Assembly: GCF_003515065.1 (NCBI RefSeq)
Contig: NZ_QXGH01000012.1
Coordinates: 124,001 to 188,000 of the forward strand
Direction: 5' to 3'
Source of the DNA: Nocardioides immobilis
Lineage (GTDB): Bacteria > Actinomycetota > Actinomycetes > Propionibacteriales > Nocardioidaceae
DNA length: 64,000 nucleotides
Below, piece by piece: positions 63,654-64,000 of this stretch. Position 1 is the stretch's first letter; every line of letters starts with the position of its first letter. Position numbers and translations under genes: made by a program. The notes under the pieces are model-generated. The model had not been told where the DNA came from and ran no database searches. It saw only the letters and a program-made list of their open reading frames with translations.

Positions 63654-64000
63654 TCCGGGTGCTGGTCGTCGACGACGACTTCATGGTGGCGCGGATCCAC
63701 ACCGCCTTCGTCGAGCGCACCGAGGGCTTCGAGGTCGTCGGCACCGCCCGGACCGGCGCCGAGGCGCTCGACCTGGCGGCCGCGCTCGCGCCCGACCTGG
63801 TGTTGCTCGACGTCCACCTCCCGGACCTGTCCGGGCTCGAGGTGCTCGAGCGCCTCCGGAGCACCGGCCGGGAGGTCGCGGTGGTGATGGTGACCGCGGA
63901 GCGTGGCGCGGCCGCGGTCCGGGCCGCCCTGCACGGCGGCGCGATGCAGTACCTCGTCAAGCCCTTCGAGTACGACGACCTCGCCGACCGGCTGCGCCAG
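63650..64000 (+). CDS. CitB/DcuR-like response regulator (cut by window end)
   Basis: The first 117 codons of a response regulator. Its ATG overlaps the kinase stop codon (ATGA). IRVLVVDDDFMVARIHTAFVERTEGFEVVGTA, LVLLDVHLPDLSGLEVLERL (phospho-Asp about 54), VVMVTAERG and YLVKPF (Lys about 104) make a complete receiver domain. The DNA-binding part lies outside the window. With the CitA-like kinase it probably turns on tctCBA. Confidence 0.93.
   Translation, partial: MIRVLVVDDDFMVARIHTAFVERTEGFEVVGTARTGAEALDLAAALAPDLVLLDVHLPDLSGLEVLERLRSTGREVAVVMVTAERGAAAVRAALHGGAMQYLVKPFEYDDLADRLRQ

Overview
The window is about 70% GC and reads as chromosomal DNA of a high-GC actinobacterium. The gene set (Mfd, a SurA-like lipoprotein and MazG; FtsE, FtsX, an M23 peptidase, SmpB and tmRNA; ClpS with DUF2017; DUF3039 with a helicase; an actinobacterial Tad locus) fits Nocardioides or a close relative, but no rRNA gene is present to prove this. 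Coding density is high. Many genes overlap by 1 to 4 bases, and several appear to be leaderless, with a TAnnnT element 7 or 8 bases before the start codon.

Layout. 1-13 kb: a membrane patatin (cut by the left edge), a siderophore-interacting flavoprotein, a lipoprotein serpin, mfd with a small palindromic insertion, a SurA-like lipoprotein, mazG, another lipoprotein, a secreted lipase and a LysR regulator. 13-18 kb: a compact Tad-type pilus or secretion operon (ATPase, two TadB/C membrane proteins, a 58-residue Flp-like pilin and three TadE/G-like pseudopilins), convergent with a secreted lytic-transglycosylase-like protein that lacks the catalytic Glu. 19-28 kb: a YihY/BrkB membrane protein, prfB, and a cluster of acyl-CoA dehydrogenase, short-chain dehydrogenase, APH-type kinase and histidine phosphatase. 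That cluster resembles the LvaA/C/D system for 4-hydroxyacyl-CoA breakdown and is divergent from a TetR gene with a clear operator. 28-32 kb: the FtsEX divisome module with its M23 hydrolase, then smpB, ssrA and a strong terminator.

32-47 kb: a linalool dehydratase/isomerase-like membrane enzyme with a TetR regulator, a glycerophosphodiesterase gene broken by a frameshift near its 3' end, HIT, SDR, DUF3048 and GNAT genes, a DUF222-HNH endonuclease under a perfect actinobacterial SOS box, a TetR gene beside a palindrome-rich intergenic region, AlgH, and the DUF3039/helicase pair. 47-51 kb: an iron-regulated siderophore ABC importer (iron box, ATPase, binding protein, fused FecCD permease). 51-58 kb: HxlR, thioesterase, S37 peptidase, DUF1697, and an MFS/ArsR pair with two 24-bp operators; then a solitary AbiEi-type/DUF559 endonuclease-like gene bounded by inverted arrays of a 32-bp palindromic repeat; then ClpS and DUF2017. 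58-64 kb: a universal stress protein and a TctCBA tricarboxylate transporter, divergent from a CitA/CitB-like two-component system cut by the right edge.

The best candidates for something new are the AbiEi/DUF559 gene inside its 32-bp repeat arrays, the palindromic element inside mfd, the SOS-controlled HNH gene, and the catalytically dead transglycosylase next to the Tad locus. No CRISPR array, prophage, insertion sequence, rRNA or tRNA gene was found apart from tmRNA.
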